DNA from: Halosolutus halophilus
GTDB lineage: Archaea; Halobacteriota; Halobacteria; Halobacteriales; Natrialbaceae
Assembly (NCBI RefSeq): GCF_022869805.1
Contig: NZ_CP094974.1
Location: 4,898,001-4,962,000 of the forward strand
DNA: 64,000 nucleotides
Reading direction: 5' to 3'
Position numbers and translations under genes: made by a program. Position 1 is the first letter of the stretch; each line of letters begins with the position of its first letter. Below the pieces are notes generated by a model that had not been told where the DNA came from, searched no databases, and saw only the letters and a list, made by a program, of their open reading frames with translations. This document shows positions 35,378 through 43,572 of this stretch, piece after piece.

Positions 35378-36661
35378 ATGCCCTCCACTGATCAAAGTCA
35401 CGCTCTTACGAAGCGTCAACTTCTGGCTCTCTGCGGCTCCTGCGTGGGGGGCGGTGCACTCGGTGGATACGCATACGGGTCGGGATTCTTGCCCGATGAC
35501 GATTGCAATCCCGCACCGCTGGATACCTCGCCGACTGACTGGCCCCTCCCCAACTACGATGGAGGGAACACTCGTACTGTCCCGTCCGAACACGCGCCCG
35601 AGAGCGGGTTGTCCGAGAAATGGAGTGTCAGCGTCCAAGACCCAGGACAACCCATCGCAATCAACGGTTCCGTTTTCGTCGCGGGAATACGGCCGGATTT
35701 CGTTATCTCGTACGATCTGTTCACCGGCGAAGAACGATGGACGAAACCCATCACCACGACACAGCCGGGACTGCGACTCTCGCCCATGGCAGGCGGCGAT
35801 TCTCTCGTGATACCGCAAGATAGCGAAGACGGAGACACGGTCTCGAGGGTATGGGCCACAGCCGACGGAAGCGAACAGTGGACTAGTGATATACCCAGCG
35901 GACACGTCGCACCGGTACTTGATGCAGGGCTACTCGTCTTCCGGGATTCCCCAGATCTGATCGCAATAGACGCTCGTACCGGTGAAGAATGCTGGCGGGA
36001 ACGCTTCACAGATCATCTCAGGTCAAGTACTATCCACGCCGGAGAAACCATTGTAATGGATACCGGCAGGGACGGCGAAATCATCGCGCTTGACGCGGGG
36101 ACGGGAGATCAGCAGTGGAATACCGATATTTCTGAGTATTTTCATCCGAAGTTCGACGCCGTTCGAGATCCCCTCGTCGCCGGGACTGATCGCCTCTTTT
36201 TCGGGACGTTCCGTGGGATGTTGATTGCCCTTAATGCGGCCACCGGTGAAACGGAGTGGGTGACGCCAGAGACGCATCCAGAACTTCCCACCGAAGGCGG
36301 ACGGGAGCACGCTCCGCTCACACTCGAACCGATTGTTTCTTCGGATGATATACTGGTGGTCATTGAATCGGATGGTACTGATCGGTCGGATAGCCTGCAT
36401 ACGATTGATCCGACGACAGGAAACAAACGGTGGACATTCGAACCGGAGGAGGACGAAGACGTACGTATCCGCTCGGCGGCAGTGGGCGGAGAGACGGTGT
36501 TTCTTCCCTTAATGGATGAGTTCCACCTCGTCGACCTTGCGAGTGGAGAGATTCTCGAAACGCACGAACTTGACGGCTACGCCCAATCGGTATCTCTCGC
36601 TGATGGACTCTGTCTCGTTGCCACCACTGAGGGAATCATAGCCTTCGAAGAGGAATCATGA
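35378..36661 (+). CDS. PQQ-like beta-propeller protein, exported
   Basis: The 427-residue protein begins with KRQLLALCGSCVGGGALGGY, a signal or anchor, and has DWPLPNYDGGNTRTVPSE and repeated blades: GEERWTKPITT, GSEQWTSDIPSGH, GEECWRERFTDH, GDQQWNTDISEYF, GETEWVTPETHP, GNKRWTFEPEED. This is the WD/PQQ-repeat fold common in haloarchaeal surface proteins. Some homologues are BamB-like scaffolds. A second one is at 43573. Its stop codon coincides with the beginning of a reverse dispersed repeat. Confidence 0.85.
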   Translation: MPSTDQSHALTKRQLLALCGSCVGGGALGGYAYGSGFLPDDDCNPAPLDTSPTDWPLPNYDGGNTRTVPSEHAPESGLSEKWSVSVQDPGQPIAINGSVFVAGIRPDFVISYDLFTGEERWTKPITTTQPGLRLSPMAGGDSLVIPQDSEDGDTVSRVWATADGSEQWTSDIPSGHVAPVLDAGLLVFRDSPDLIAIDARTGEECWRERFTDHLRSSTIHAGETIVMDTGRDGEIIALDAGTGDQQWNTDISEYFHPKFDAVRDPLVAGTDRLFFGTFRGMLIALNAATGETEWVTPETHPELPTEGGREHAPLTLEPIVSSDDILVVIESDGTDRSDSLHTIDPTTGNKRWTFEPEEDEDVRIRSAAVGGETVFLPLMDEFHLVDLASGEILETHELDGYAQSVSLADGLCLVATTEGIIAFEEES

Positions 36662-36840
36662 CCGATCACTACCCTCACAGATCGGCACTCAATCTGTACC
36701 ACATTCGCGCTGTGTATCTCGCACGCCTCGCACAACCCATTCAGAAACTGGTAGAAAGCGCGTGCAAGATACAGAGGATGAGTGCAGTACGTCAACTTCA
36801 TTTGTTTCACGCCGAAGTCAATGAACCATTCCTTCAGTAG
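36661..36840. repeat. Dispersed repeat (reverse), best-preserved copy
   Basis: It starts right at the stop of the propeller gene and ends ten bases before the stop of the convergent gene at 36850. Arms: GTGTATCTCGCACGCC and GCGTGCAAGATACAGAGG, complementary but for one base. The last part is TTTGTTTCACGCCGAAGTC and CCTTCAGTAG. Confidence 0.8.
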
Positions 36841-36849
36841 AGATGCTTG

Positions 36850-37443
36850 CTAACCGAGGTTGGAGATCAATTCAGCCGGTACAGTGAGTTCGACCCGAGT
36901 GCCGCTGAGTGAGCGTGCCGACAGCCGGGCCTCAAGTTCGACCATCCCCTCCTCAGAATCAGTGTTATCCAGAACCGTGAGCAGGAAGTGGACGCGCCCC
37001 GCTGTCGTTCCACGCGGGTACGTGTATCGGCGCTTGGAAGACGTCGACCCCTCGGCTTCCGAGGGTGATCTACCCCATGTCGAACTATAGGAGGTCGCAA
37101 TACCGGGATTGAGCGTTGCTCTGACATCACCAGTCGCCACGAGTTCAACGGTAACGTCTGACCAGAGCCCGTCCCGTTGTATTGCCCAGACGACTTCGAC
37201 AGCCACCTTTTGCTCCGTCGTTCGCTCAGGGATCGAGACCCCGAGGAGTGCGTCGTCGTCCTCGACGGGGGTAACAGCGGGGCTAAGGGAATCAATCTGT
37301 TCACCATCCTTGCGGACGACAGTACCATCGTCTGTCCGTTCGAGATCGAGGCTGGATGACCCATACAGGGCCGCGCCGACGATCGCACCACTGCTGCCAA
37401 GTGCGCTGAGCCCACCGATGGCGATCACGTCGCGCCGCTTCAT
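36850..37443 (-). CDS. Exported protein with Tat-like signal, unknown family
   Basis: The 197-residue protein begins MKRRDVIAIGGLSALGSSG, a twin-Arg-like signal or anchor. The rest is beta-rich with VEVVWAIQRDGLWSDVTVEL and RVHFLLTVLDN, which resembles an immunoglobulin-like fold. Domain not recognised. It is flanked by dispersed repeats on both sides. Confidence 0.7.
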   Translation of the reverse strand: MKRRDVIAIGGLSALGSSGAIVGAALYGSSSLDLERTDDGTVVRKDGEQIDSLSPAVTPVEDDDALLGVSIPERTTEQKVAVEVVWAIQRDGLWSDVTVELVATGDVRATLNPGIATSYSSTWGRSPSEAEGSTSSKRRYTYPRGTTAGRVHFLLTVLDNTDSEEGMVELEARLSARSLSGTRVELTVPAELISNLG

Positions 37444-37516
37444 TCAACCGATCTTTAGCAGCATCTGCGAAGGGTCTTCTGGTGGACAGTGTCTCGATAG
37501 CTGTGTCACCTGCACA

Positions 37517-37635
37517 GAGCCATCACCCCTTCACAAATCGATCCACTCTCGTGGGAGAGTCGCGCCTTGTATCTTGCAGAGCCACAACGAACTACCGAAC
37601 TGCTGTCAGAAACGGCGTGCTGAATACAGAGGATG
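37517..37635. repeat. Dispersed repeat (reverse), cut by IS fragment
   Basis: CATCACCCCTTCACAAATCG, then arm TTGTATCTTGCAGAG, AACTACCGAACTGCTGTCAG, and arm GGCGTGCTGAATACAGAGG. CTGAATA (37620-37626) plus nine bases leads directly to the IS fragment. Confidence 0.75.
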
Positions 37636-37840
37636 GAGCTTGTTTAGACGCACGAGACTTGTGGTGGCAAAACTGTACAGCTTGCTTGACGTTTCTGACG
37701 ACGGCTTTTAGGACGAGTTCTCTGAACCAGCCAAACCACGTTCTCGCTTGTAACGTCTCGCCGAACCGATGTGTCAATGCGAAGAAGATTGCTTTAACAA
37801 TCGAGCGACGGTGATAGACGTCTTCACAGAAGATGTATTC
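37636..37840 (-). mobile_element. IS5-type fragment (transposase C-terminus)
   Basis: The end GAGCTTGTTTAGACGC is followed by about 65 codons matching the transposase end: RRSIVKAIFFALTHRFGE, then TWFGWFRELVLKAVVRN. The catalytic Glu reads Lys. The 5' part is absent; the fragment stops at the neighbouring lipoprotein gene. Confidence 0.75.
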
Positions 37841-37841
37841 G

Positions 37842-38363
37842 TCAGTAGTGTGCTACCATTGCAGGTACTGCCCAAATGAGCCATTGGTCCTCGCTTTTAA
37901 AGAGGAGCACGTCCGAGTAAGGCGATAGATCGTCTGGCTTGGCGTCGTAATGCACGTACGCATGCGCGTCAAACCCGTATTCGTCTTTTAGCGTCTCGAT
38001 TCCAGTTCGCTCTGCCTCAATGAGTTCGTCAACCGATTCGTGCTCCGGATCGTCAACCATTCTCTGTACTGCGTCTTCGAGTTCGACTATTTCTGTCTCC
38101 GTGATTTGGAGGTCCTGCATTTCGGAAATCGAACGGTCGGCCGTGAGATAGAAATCACCGTCAGGATGTGCGTACTGGTTTGCAGTCTCTCGATCCCCAT
38201 CTGCGACCGCCTGAAAATAGTTCTCGACTGCGTCGGTCGGACCGGAGGTGTCGTCGTTCTCAACAGCGGCCGTGGGATCTGAGTTCTCGTCGTTTCCAGC
38301 GCATCCTGCCACTACCGCTGGAATACCGATACCGATTCCAGCTAAAAGCGTCCGTCGATGCAT
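37842..38363 (-). CDS. Lipoprotein with NTF2-like features
   Basis: The 173-residue protein has signal MHRRTLLAGIGIGIPAVVAG followed by C, a low-complexity acidic linker, and a domain beginning GPTDAVENYFQAVADGDRET and ending LLFKSEDQWLIWAVPAM. That is the pattern of NTF2-like / DUF4878-type lipoproteins (helix with YFxAxxxGD, then a sheet). Probably secreted; ligand unknown. Confidence 0.75.
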   Translation of the reverse strand: MHRRTLLAGIGIGIPAVVAGCAGNDENSDPTAAVENDDTSGPTDAVENYFQAVADGDRETANQYAHPDGDFYLTADRSISEMQDLQITETEIVELEDAVQRMVDDPEHESVDELIEAERTGIETLKDEYGFDAHAYVHYDAKPDDLSPYSDVLLFKSEDQWLIWAVPAMVAHY

Positions 38364-38419
38364 ATTTACACTAACTATTGAACAACTATATTAATGCCCA
38401 TTTGATGCTACATTCGCAT

Positions 38420-38548
38420 CTGTACTGAGCGATCACCGTCTTCGCAGATCGTGCCAAATGTCGTGCATCATTCGCGCTCTGTATTCAACATGCCTCGCTC
38501 AATCTATCCAGTAGCTGTCAGAAAGCGCGTGCAAGATACAGAGTGTCC
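38420..38548. repeat. Dispersed repeat (reverse)
   Basis: CTGTACTGAGCGATCACCGT, CATTCGCGCTCTGTATTCAA and GCGCGTGCAAGATACAGAG. Its two arms belong to different variants (TTCAA versus GCAAG), so they are not complementary in the middle. Confidence 0.7.
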
Positions 38549-38799
38549 ATCGGTCATTCCAGTGGATTAGGGGCGACGAATCGTTTCGGGGCTATATTTT
38601 CGATGTTAGAGGCTGCAATGGGGTTGGGGAATTTCCCAAAGGCATTCAACAGTGCCTGTGTCGATCTCCTCGCGGTGGACGGTATTGGAACTGTGGCGGG
38701 ACGCGAGCAATCGACGCCCGTTCTGAGAGTGACTACCCTCAGTACCTCACGAAGCGTCCACATCCAACCGTGTCTGAGGTTTGAGTTCTGCGTCGGATC
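38549..38799. other. Gene-free stretch
   Basis: No convincing gene. A 69-codon open frame on the minus strand (38554-38763) has no start context or recognisable domain. Confidence 0.4.
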
Positions 38800-39816
38800 T
38801 TAGCGTTGTGATTCGCGGAGGATCAGCGGCTCGATGGCAAGTGTCCGTTTTGCTATGGTGAGGATGCGAAGGACGTACGAGACGAACAGCATGAATGGAA
38901 CGAGCGTCACCGCAAACGCACCGCCCACGACGAGGATGATGTGATCGAGACCGAGTGTGCTTCCTGGGAACGTCCCCACATCGACGATTCCGACCATGAT
39001 ACCCGCAACGGCCAATGCCGGGACTGCAGCATAGAGAATCATCTGAGACAAGTCGATGAGTGCCCACTGGAAGTACAGCGTCTTGATGTGTTCGCGCGCC
39101 GGACCAAACAGAGACAGCGCTGTTTTGAGGTCGTCAAGCAAGCCGTGTTCTTCCTCATTGAGGCTCTCTTCGTATTCGTTCGCGAGACGTTCAACTTGGA
39201 AGATTTTCCAGCTATAATTGAAATTCAGTGCGGCGAATAACACATCGAACGAGCCGAACTGCGCACCTTCAAGTTGGTCACGTACCGTGTCAGCGTTCCC
39301 GGTGACGCTTTCAGCGAATTCCTCGACCTCTTCTCGGAGGTTCTCGTTATCATTCTTGTCAATAGACTCTCGAAGAGCCGTCGTCCGTTGTGCCGTGATT
39401 CCGATGATCTGGCGGAGGAATTCGGATGGGTCGGCAGGACTCGGAGACCCGATTAATTCTTCAGTAAAGTCCCGGACATCCATTGAACTGGACATACGCT
39501 CGCGTTGATCGCCGAGCGGGCCGTTCTCTTGGGTGAGGACGAGCTGACCGATCGTGACGACGAGTGTCGTCCCAGTCACGATGACCGTGATCATCGTCGA
39601 GAACATCGTGTCGATCATGTCGCCGGACTCGATTTGCCGTGAAAATGGTGGATTGAGGACAGCGACGGCGATGACGAATGCGACGAACACGGCACTGATC
39701 AGGACGCTGGAGACGAGAAGGCGGTTCGCGCGCAGCAGCAACCAGAGTTTAATCCGACTCTCGCCTGAGCGCTCACGCATCGTGTTGGCCGTACTGATGT
39801 CGGTCTCGTCAGTCAT
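38800..39816 (-). CDS. Membrane protein with four helices and a cytoplasmic insert
   Basis: The 338-residue protein has two N-terminal helices (LLVSSVLISAVFVAFVIAVA, MITVIVTGTTLVVTIGQLVL), a 130-residue polar region with a coiled-coil-like segment (REEVEEFAESVTGNADTV), and two C-terminal helices. The layout resembles DUF2254-like membrane proteins, but I would not assign it. Its ATG overlaps the stop of the DUF4177 gene, so the two are coupled. Confidence 0.75.
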   Translation of the reverse strand: MTDETDISTANTMRERSGESRIKLWLLLRANRLLVSSVLISAVFVAFVIAVAVLNPPFSRQIESGDMIDTMFSTMITVIVTGTTLVVTIGQLVLTQENGPLGDQRERMSSSMDVRDFTEELIGSPSPADPSEFLRQIIGITAQRTTALRESIDKNDNENLREEVEEFAESVTGNADTVRDQLEGAQFGSFDVLFAALNFNYSWKIFQVERLANEYEESLNEEEHGLLDDLKTALSLFGPAREHIKTLYFQWALIDLSQMILYAAVPALAVAGIMVGIVDVGTFPGSTLGLDHIILVVGGAFAVTLVPFMLFVSYVLRILTIAKRTLAIEPLILRESQR

Positions 39817-40019
39817 ACTGGCTCACTCGATTGGGCAGGTCGCTTGAAAACGAGGTACTTGGTGCCGCCTCCCTCGTAGTCGATCGTCTCCACAAACTCC
39901 CAGCCCTCTGCACCGAGTTGATTCAACTCTGCATTCGGATCCTCTGCTTCTTTTTGGCTCTCATCGCGCGGTGGGCGAAGCGTCTCGTACTCCCAGCGGA
40001 TCACTTCTGATTCGGACAT
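39813..40019 (-). CDS. DUF4177-like small protein
   Basis: The 68-residue protein has WEYETLRPPRDES, LNQLGAEGWEFVETID and GGTKYLVFKRP, the DUF4177 pattern. The ATG at 40019 is chosen because similarity begins there; an upstream ATG would add an unrelated 45 residues. It is coupled by ATGA to the membrane gene 38800-39816. Confidence 0.75.
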   Translation of the reverse strand: MSESEVIRWEYETLRPPRDESQKEAEDPNAELNQLGAEGWEFVETIDYEGGGTKYLVFKRPAQSSEPV

Positions 40020-40157
40020 CACTACTAGTAGGTACTGCAGCCCTCTATACCCCGCTCCACCACCGAGGTAGTGGAACCATTCCTGATACGGAATATGGTC
40101 TGCTTGGACGCCCAGCAGTACAACGCGCAAGCACTCGGACATCGAAGCGGACAATGG

Positions 40158-40410
40158 ATGGCGAGCACTCCCTCACGCCGCCGGGCCGTTGCGACGATAG
40201 TCTTGGATTCGATACGAAGCAGTCCCGCACCGCAAACTCATCGGTGCGTTCGCGCTCGTCAGTCTCGTCCCGTTCACTCTCGTATTCTTGCTCGGTGCTC
40301 AGGGTCCAGCTGCGATACTGGCAGTGATCGGGCAATTTATCCTCGCCGTCGGTGCGGGGATCGTACTTATGTATGTCCTCGCTCGTGGGAAGCACCTGTC
40401 CGGCGACTGA
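40158..40410 (+). pseudogene. Small membrane protein, frameshifted
   Basis: ATG at 40158 gives MASTPSRRRAVATIVLD in one frame. From 40201 another frame reads YEAVPHRKLIGAFALVSLV, then PFTLVFLLG and a second helix (AVIGQFILAVGAGIVLMYVL) to a stop at 40410, but it has no start of its own. A frameshift near 40200 explains both. The product would be a two-helix membrane protein of about 84 residues. Confidence 0.5.
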
Positions 40411-40477
40411 ATCGCATCGTGTCCACCCACCGTTTGGAGCATTCCTACAAGAGGTAATCACGAAAACTTGGTGACCG

Positions 40478-40689
40478 ATACGCGCTTTGTATTCAGCATG
40501 ATTCTGCCAACATCACCGATAGCTGAGAGAAGTGCCAGCGTTAGATACGCGTATCTACAGAACGGATGGTTCATTAGATCGGATGTGAAATAAACGAGAT
40601 TATCGGGCTGAACTCATCCTCTGTATTCAGCACGCCGCTCTTAACAGTGATCTGGCAGTTCGTATAGACGCTGCTGAATAGAGGGCGCG
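40478..40689. repeat. Dispersed repeat (forward), full, cut by MITE
   Basis: It has an extra reverse arm at the left (GCGCTTTGTATTCAGCATG), then GTGAAATAAACGAGATTAT, GGGCTGAACTCATCCTCTG, TATTCAGCACGCC, and CTGCTGAATAGAGGGCGCG, where the MITE begins. The repeat continues at 40831. Confidence 0.75.
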
Positions 40690-40830
40690 GGCCTTGTTTA
40701 GACGCCCCTGAATGGACGAATCAGGAGTCCTTTCGTCTAACCAGAATACGGTAGTGACCACCTCACAGTCCAGTTTTGTATGTAGATAACAACGTGTGAG
40801 AGCCGATTGTTTCCGCGTCTAAACACGGCC
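40690..40830. mobile_element. MITE, 141 bases, copy 2
   Basis: The ends are GGCCTTGTTTAGACGC and GCGTCTAAACACGGCC, with target duplication GAGGGCGCG on both sides (40681-40689, 40831-40839). It has the same length as copy 1 at 10869, with eight differences. It sits in a dispersed repeat, nine bases after CTGAATA. Confidence 0.92.
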
Positions 40831-40893
40831 GAGGGCGCGTATCGGCCAGCGACTCTGCCGTACAGCAACGGATTCAAATCGCTCAGTACAGGA
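40831..40893. repeat. Dispersed repeat, right end after MITE
   Basis: After the target duplication it continues with a diverged right module and ends AATCGCTCAGTACAGG, 15 bases before the stop of the minus-strand gene at 40908. Confidence 0.6.
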
Positions 40894-40907
40894 CCTGGGC
40901 CTATCTG

Positions 40908-41441
40908 TCACCGCCAAATAATTCCATCAATACGGTCTTCCCAGCTGTACTGGGAAACCCTGACCTCTCGGGGAGGCTGGTCAAGAGGCGACGTTTTGTT
41001 GAGTCGGAGATAGGAATCAAAGGGTTTCATGGTGGGTTCGACGACGGCGGTCCCTCCAATCGAGAGGGTATTGAAGGCTGTCCGGGGGAGGAATCCGTTG
41101 GTGGGTTGTGAACCATCCATTGGAACGATATTCGTATAGTAGTGGACGTACGCAAACTGCTGGGTCAATCGATCGTGTACCGTATTGGAGACGGACATTG
41201 AACCGTCCTTGACAACCTCCCGGAGAATGTCTGCGTGCTCGCCCGATACCAGTCTCTGGTCGAATTCGTACGTGAGCAACGCGACAGATACGTCAACGGG
41301 TGTGCCTGAAGTTCTCGGTACACCGACCGTGATTTTTTTACGTTCGACCACCCCGGAGGTAGTCTGAAAAGTTGTACAACCAGCCAAGCCACTGGCAAAG
41401 GCGGTTCCAACGACGCCAAGAATTTGTCGTCTGGAAGGCAT
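40908..41441 (-). CDS. Lipoprotein, unknown family
   Basis: The 177-residue protein begins MPSRRQILGVVGTAFASGLA, then GC of the lipobox. The mature part has a beta-strand pattern and YVHYYTNIVPMDGSQPTNGF. The ATG at 41441 is chosen because the twin-Arg signal begins there. Several neighbours (42252, 45535) share the MPSRR opening but not the mature part. Confidence 0.7.
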   Translation of the reverse strand: MPSRRQILGVVGTAFASGLAGCTTFQTTSGVVERKKITVGVPRTSGTPVDVSVALLTYEFDQRLVSGEHADILREVVKDGSMSVSNTVHDRLTQQFAYVHYYTNIVPMDGSQPTNGFLPRTAFNTLSIGGTAVVEPTMKPFDSYLRLNKTSPLDQPPREVRVSQYSWEDRIDGIIWR

Positions 41442-41523
41442 CTGTATCAATCCATACCCAAGTAACAAATATCTTGAGATTAATGGCTGGACACTAATAC
41501 GCTCGCACGCGCTATTTCGCGGT

Positions 41524-41703
41524 TAGTTCAGTACCGGTGAGACGGAATAAACGAGGTCTCCTTGTGAGATGCATCCTCTGAGTCGGTCACGTCTTTTCTG
41601 ACAAGAATCGGGTAATTTGTGTAGTGTGTGCTGAACTCAGGGCGCAAATGTCGCACGAGATCCGGCTCGATTTGCGACGGTGGTGATCGCTCAGTACAGA
41701 CAG
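41524..41703. repeat. Dispersed repeat (forward), full
   Basis: ATAAACGAGG, GCATCCTCTGAGTCGGTCAC, TTTCTGACAAG, GTGTGCTGAACTCAGGGCGC, GATTTGCGACGG, GTGATCGCTCAGTACAG. The arms are of mixed variants. The right end lies eight bases from the stop of the minus-strand gene at 41712. Confidence 0.75.
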
Positions 41704-41711
41704 TCAACGTA

Positions 41712-41948
41712 TCACTCGCGTTGCCAGATGTAGACCGCGAACGCTAGTAACCCGCCAAAGAACGTCGTTATCAGTAATACACCAACGGCGAGCGCCCACA
41801 GTGCAGCGTTCTCGTCCCCACGTCCATCTGCATCGGTGTACACCCAGTAGGCCAGAACGAAGCCGAGTACGACAGGAACGACCAGAAAAAATCCGAAGAA
41901 GACCAGTAGTTCGATACCACCGGGAAATCCGAACTGAAGGGGGACCAT
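41712..41948 (-). CDS. Small membrane protein with YTDADGRG motif
   Basis: The 78-residue protein has two helices flanking YWVYTDADGRGDENAALWAL, a motif repeatedly seen in haloarchaeal small membrane proteins. The protein at 54992 has a related YFDAKRLNLKNPEMYWLG loop. Function unknown. Confidence 0.75.
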   Translation of the reverse strand: MVPLQFGFPGGIELLVFFGFFLVVPVVLGFVLAYWVYTDADGRGDENAALWALAVGVLLITTFFGGLLAFAVYIWQRE

Positions 41949-41999
41949 ACATTCTTTTTTGTGGCAAGTTTACAAAAAACGTTCGAAACGTCCGGTGGT

Positions 42000-42204
42000 C
42001 AGTTCGCAGGTCTATTGAATGGGTAGTCCACTGACTCCAAAGTGAAACAAACGAGGCTGTTGTGCTGAACTCATTCGCTAAATCTTACAGGCGGTTTCTG
42101 GCAGAGATCGCATAGATAGAACGACCTGTGCAAGATACAGGGCGCGGATGTAGCATGAGCCAGCGGCCGCTCAACGTGGAATAGTGATCGTATAATACAG
42201 GTGG
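42000..42204. repeat. Dispersed repeat (forward), full
   Basis: GCAGGTCTATTGAATGG, GTGAAACAAACGAGGCTG, TTGTGCTGAACTCATTC, TGTGCAAGATACAGGGCGCG, GATGTAGCATGAGCC, and ATCGTATAATACAGG at the right. The first arm is missing. Confidence 0.7.
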
Positions 42205-42251
42205 CATCTGGTTCGTAACAGTTGAGTATACATCAACCAAACAGACAACGA

Positions 42252-42665
42252 ATGCCCTCCCGACGAGACGTTCTGCTCTCCAGTGGATGCGTTTCCTTGT
42301 CCGCACTTTCCGGATGTTTAGATATTCTCGGAGCAAAGGCTTCCGTTCGAGAAGTTGGTGTAATAATCTACAATAGGGATAGTCGATCTCGGACATTCAA
42401 CGTCGCCCTCGAAATCGAAGAGGGAGTGTTAGATTGGCAATCACAGACAGTTGAGGCTGATACCGAGGAGGTTGTATTTATCGACCCACCAGAAGGTGCC
42501 TATCCCGTAGCATTCCATGGGGAGGTTGGTGAATATCAAGAGACCTTCGAGTTTGATGATTTGGGGAGTCCTGACGACAGATTTTGCCTCTACTTATATT
42601 TCTATTATCAGCACTTCTTTTGGGACAATCGAATTTCGAGAGCGCCACAGCTTGAGTGTGAGTGA
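42252..42665 (+). CDS. Lipoprotein, unknown family
   Basis: The 137-residue protein starts MPSRRDVLLSSGCVSLSALS, with GC of the lipobox following. The mature part is an immunoglobulin-like sheet (EVGVIIYNRDSRSRTFNVAL, then IDPPEGAYPVAFHGEVG), as in many haloarchaeal surface lipoproteins. Repeat copies lie on both sides. Confidence 0.75.
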   Translation: MPSRRDVLLSSGCVSLSALSGCLDILGAKASVREVGVIIYNRDSRSRTFNVALEIEEGVLDWQSQTVEADTEEVVFIDPPEGAYPVAFHGEVGEYQETFEFDDLGSPDDRFCLYLYFYYQHFFWDNRISRAPQLECE

Positions 42666-42683
42666 GTTTCCTACCACCGAGTT

Positions 42684-42880
42684 TGCAGATTTACTGAATG
42701 GTTGGTTTATTGAATTCGGCGTGAAACAACGAAGCCGTCATACTGGACTCATTCTCTGTAGTCAGCACGCTATTTGTGACAGTGTTCGGGCAGATCGCGG
42801 AGCCGTTGCTGAATAGAGAGCGCGAATGCCGCACGAAGTCTAGCTTAAGTTGCGAAGACAGTGATCGCTCAGTACAGGGG
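42684..42880. repeat. Dispersed repeat (forward), complete reference copy
   Basis: All modules are in order: TTTACTGAATGGTTGG, GGCGTGAAACAACGAAGCCG, CTCATTCTCTGTAGTCAGCA, TTTGTGACAGTG, GTTGCTGAATAGAGAGCGCG, GTTGCGAAGACAGTG, ATCGCTCAGTACAGGGG. A separate reverse half-copy (AACGGTGTGCGAGATACAG) follows at about 42926-42947. Confidence 0.85.
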
Positions 42881-43037
42881 ACTCACATATCGATCGGTCG
42901 GAAGAATCACCCAGTATTTGTCAAGAACGGTGTGCGAGATACAGAGGTTACAACCACGATCGACCGGATCGGTCTCTCGACGGACGGACGTCAGCCGAGG
43001 AGGTGCTCGACCAGACAGTGCCCTCGCGATCGAAGGG

Positions 43038-43484
43038 TCACGCCGAAAACCGGCCGTACGCGGAGACGGTTGCACCGGCCAGTAGTCCGCACAGCCCTCC
43101 GAGAAGTAGTTCAGGTCCGTAGTTCGGCGGGCATCCGTACCACTTGTTCGTGGTGGCGAGGCGATAGGTATCACCGCGGTAGCGTACGTACGTGAGAGAC
43201 TCCGAGAACGTTCCCGGGTGATCCGTGGGATGGAGGACGACGTCGTCGCCCGATTCGGATCGGCTGGCGTGGAGTGCCGACCGGAACACTCGCTGGGCGT
43301 CGTCCGGCAGGTCGTCGTACGCTACGACGTCTTCGGACGATTCTACACCGTCGTCGTGGTGGATGGAAACGTAGTATCCCTCCTGACAGGGCGGCTGGGA
43401 CAGTTCCAGTAGTCCTATCGCTCCGACGCCGAGGCCCACGACGACGAGGATGGTCACGACGATGGTGGCATAGTTCGCCTCCAT
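43038..43484 (-). CDS. Membrane protein with a large loop (DUF7979-like)
   Basis: The 148-residue protein has an N-terminal helix (ATIVVTILVVVGLGVGAIGL), an external domain with C33 and C117, a block DLPDDAQRVFRSAL and LTYVRYRGDTYRLATT, and a C-terminal helix. The DDAQxxFRSAL and YVRYxGxxYRL pair is known from a haloarchaeal membrane family of unknown function. Confidence 0.7.
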   Translation of the reverse strand: MEANYATIVVTILVVVGLGVGAIGLLELSQPPCQEGYYVSIHHDDGVESSEDVVAYDDLPDDAQRVFRSALHASRSESGDDVVLHPTDHPGTFSESLTYVRYRGDTYRLATTNKWYGCPPNYGPELLLGGLCGLLAGATVSAYGRFSA

Positions 43485-43572
43485 TGGTATAAAAATTTAA
43501 TTAATGAAATAGGTGATTCCTGTTTGAAGACGGACTACACCGCTAGGTACCAGAACGAGTCCTTCGCCATCC

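Noticed and set aside
38554-38763. A 69-codon minus-strand open frame
   Set aside because: It has no start context, no recognisable family and it overlaps repeat-derived DNA.
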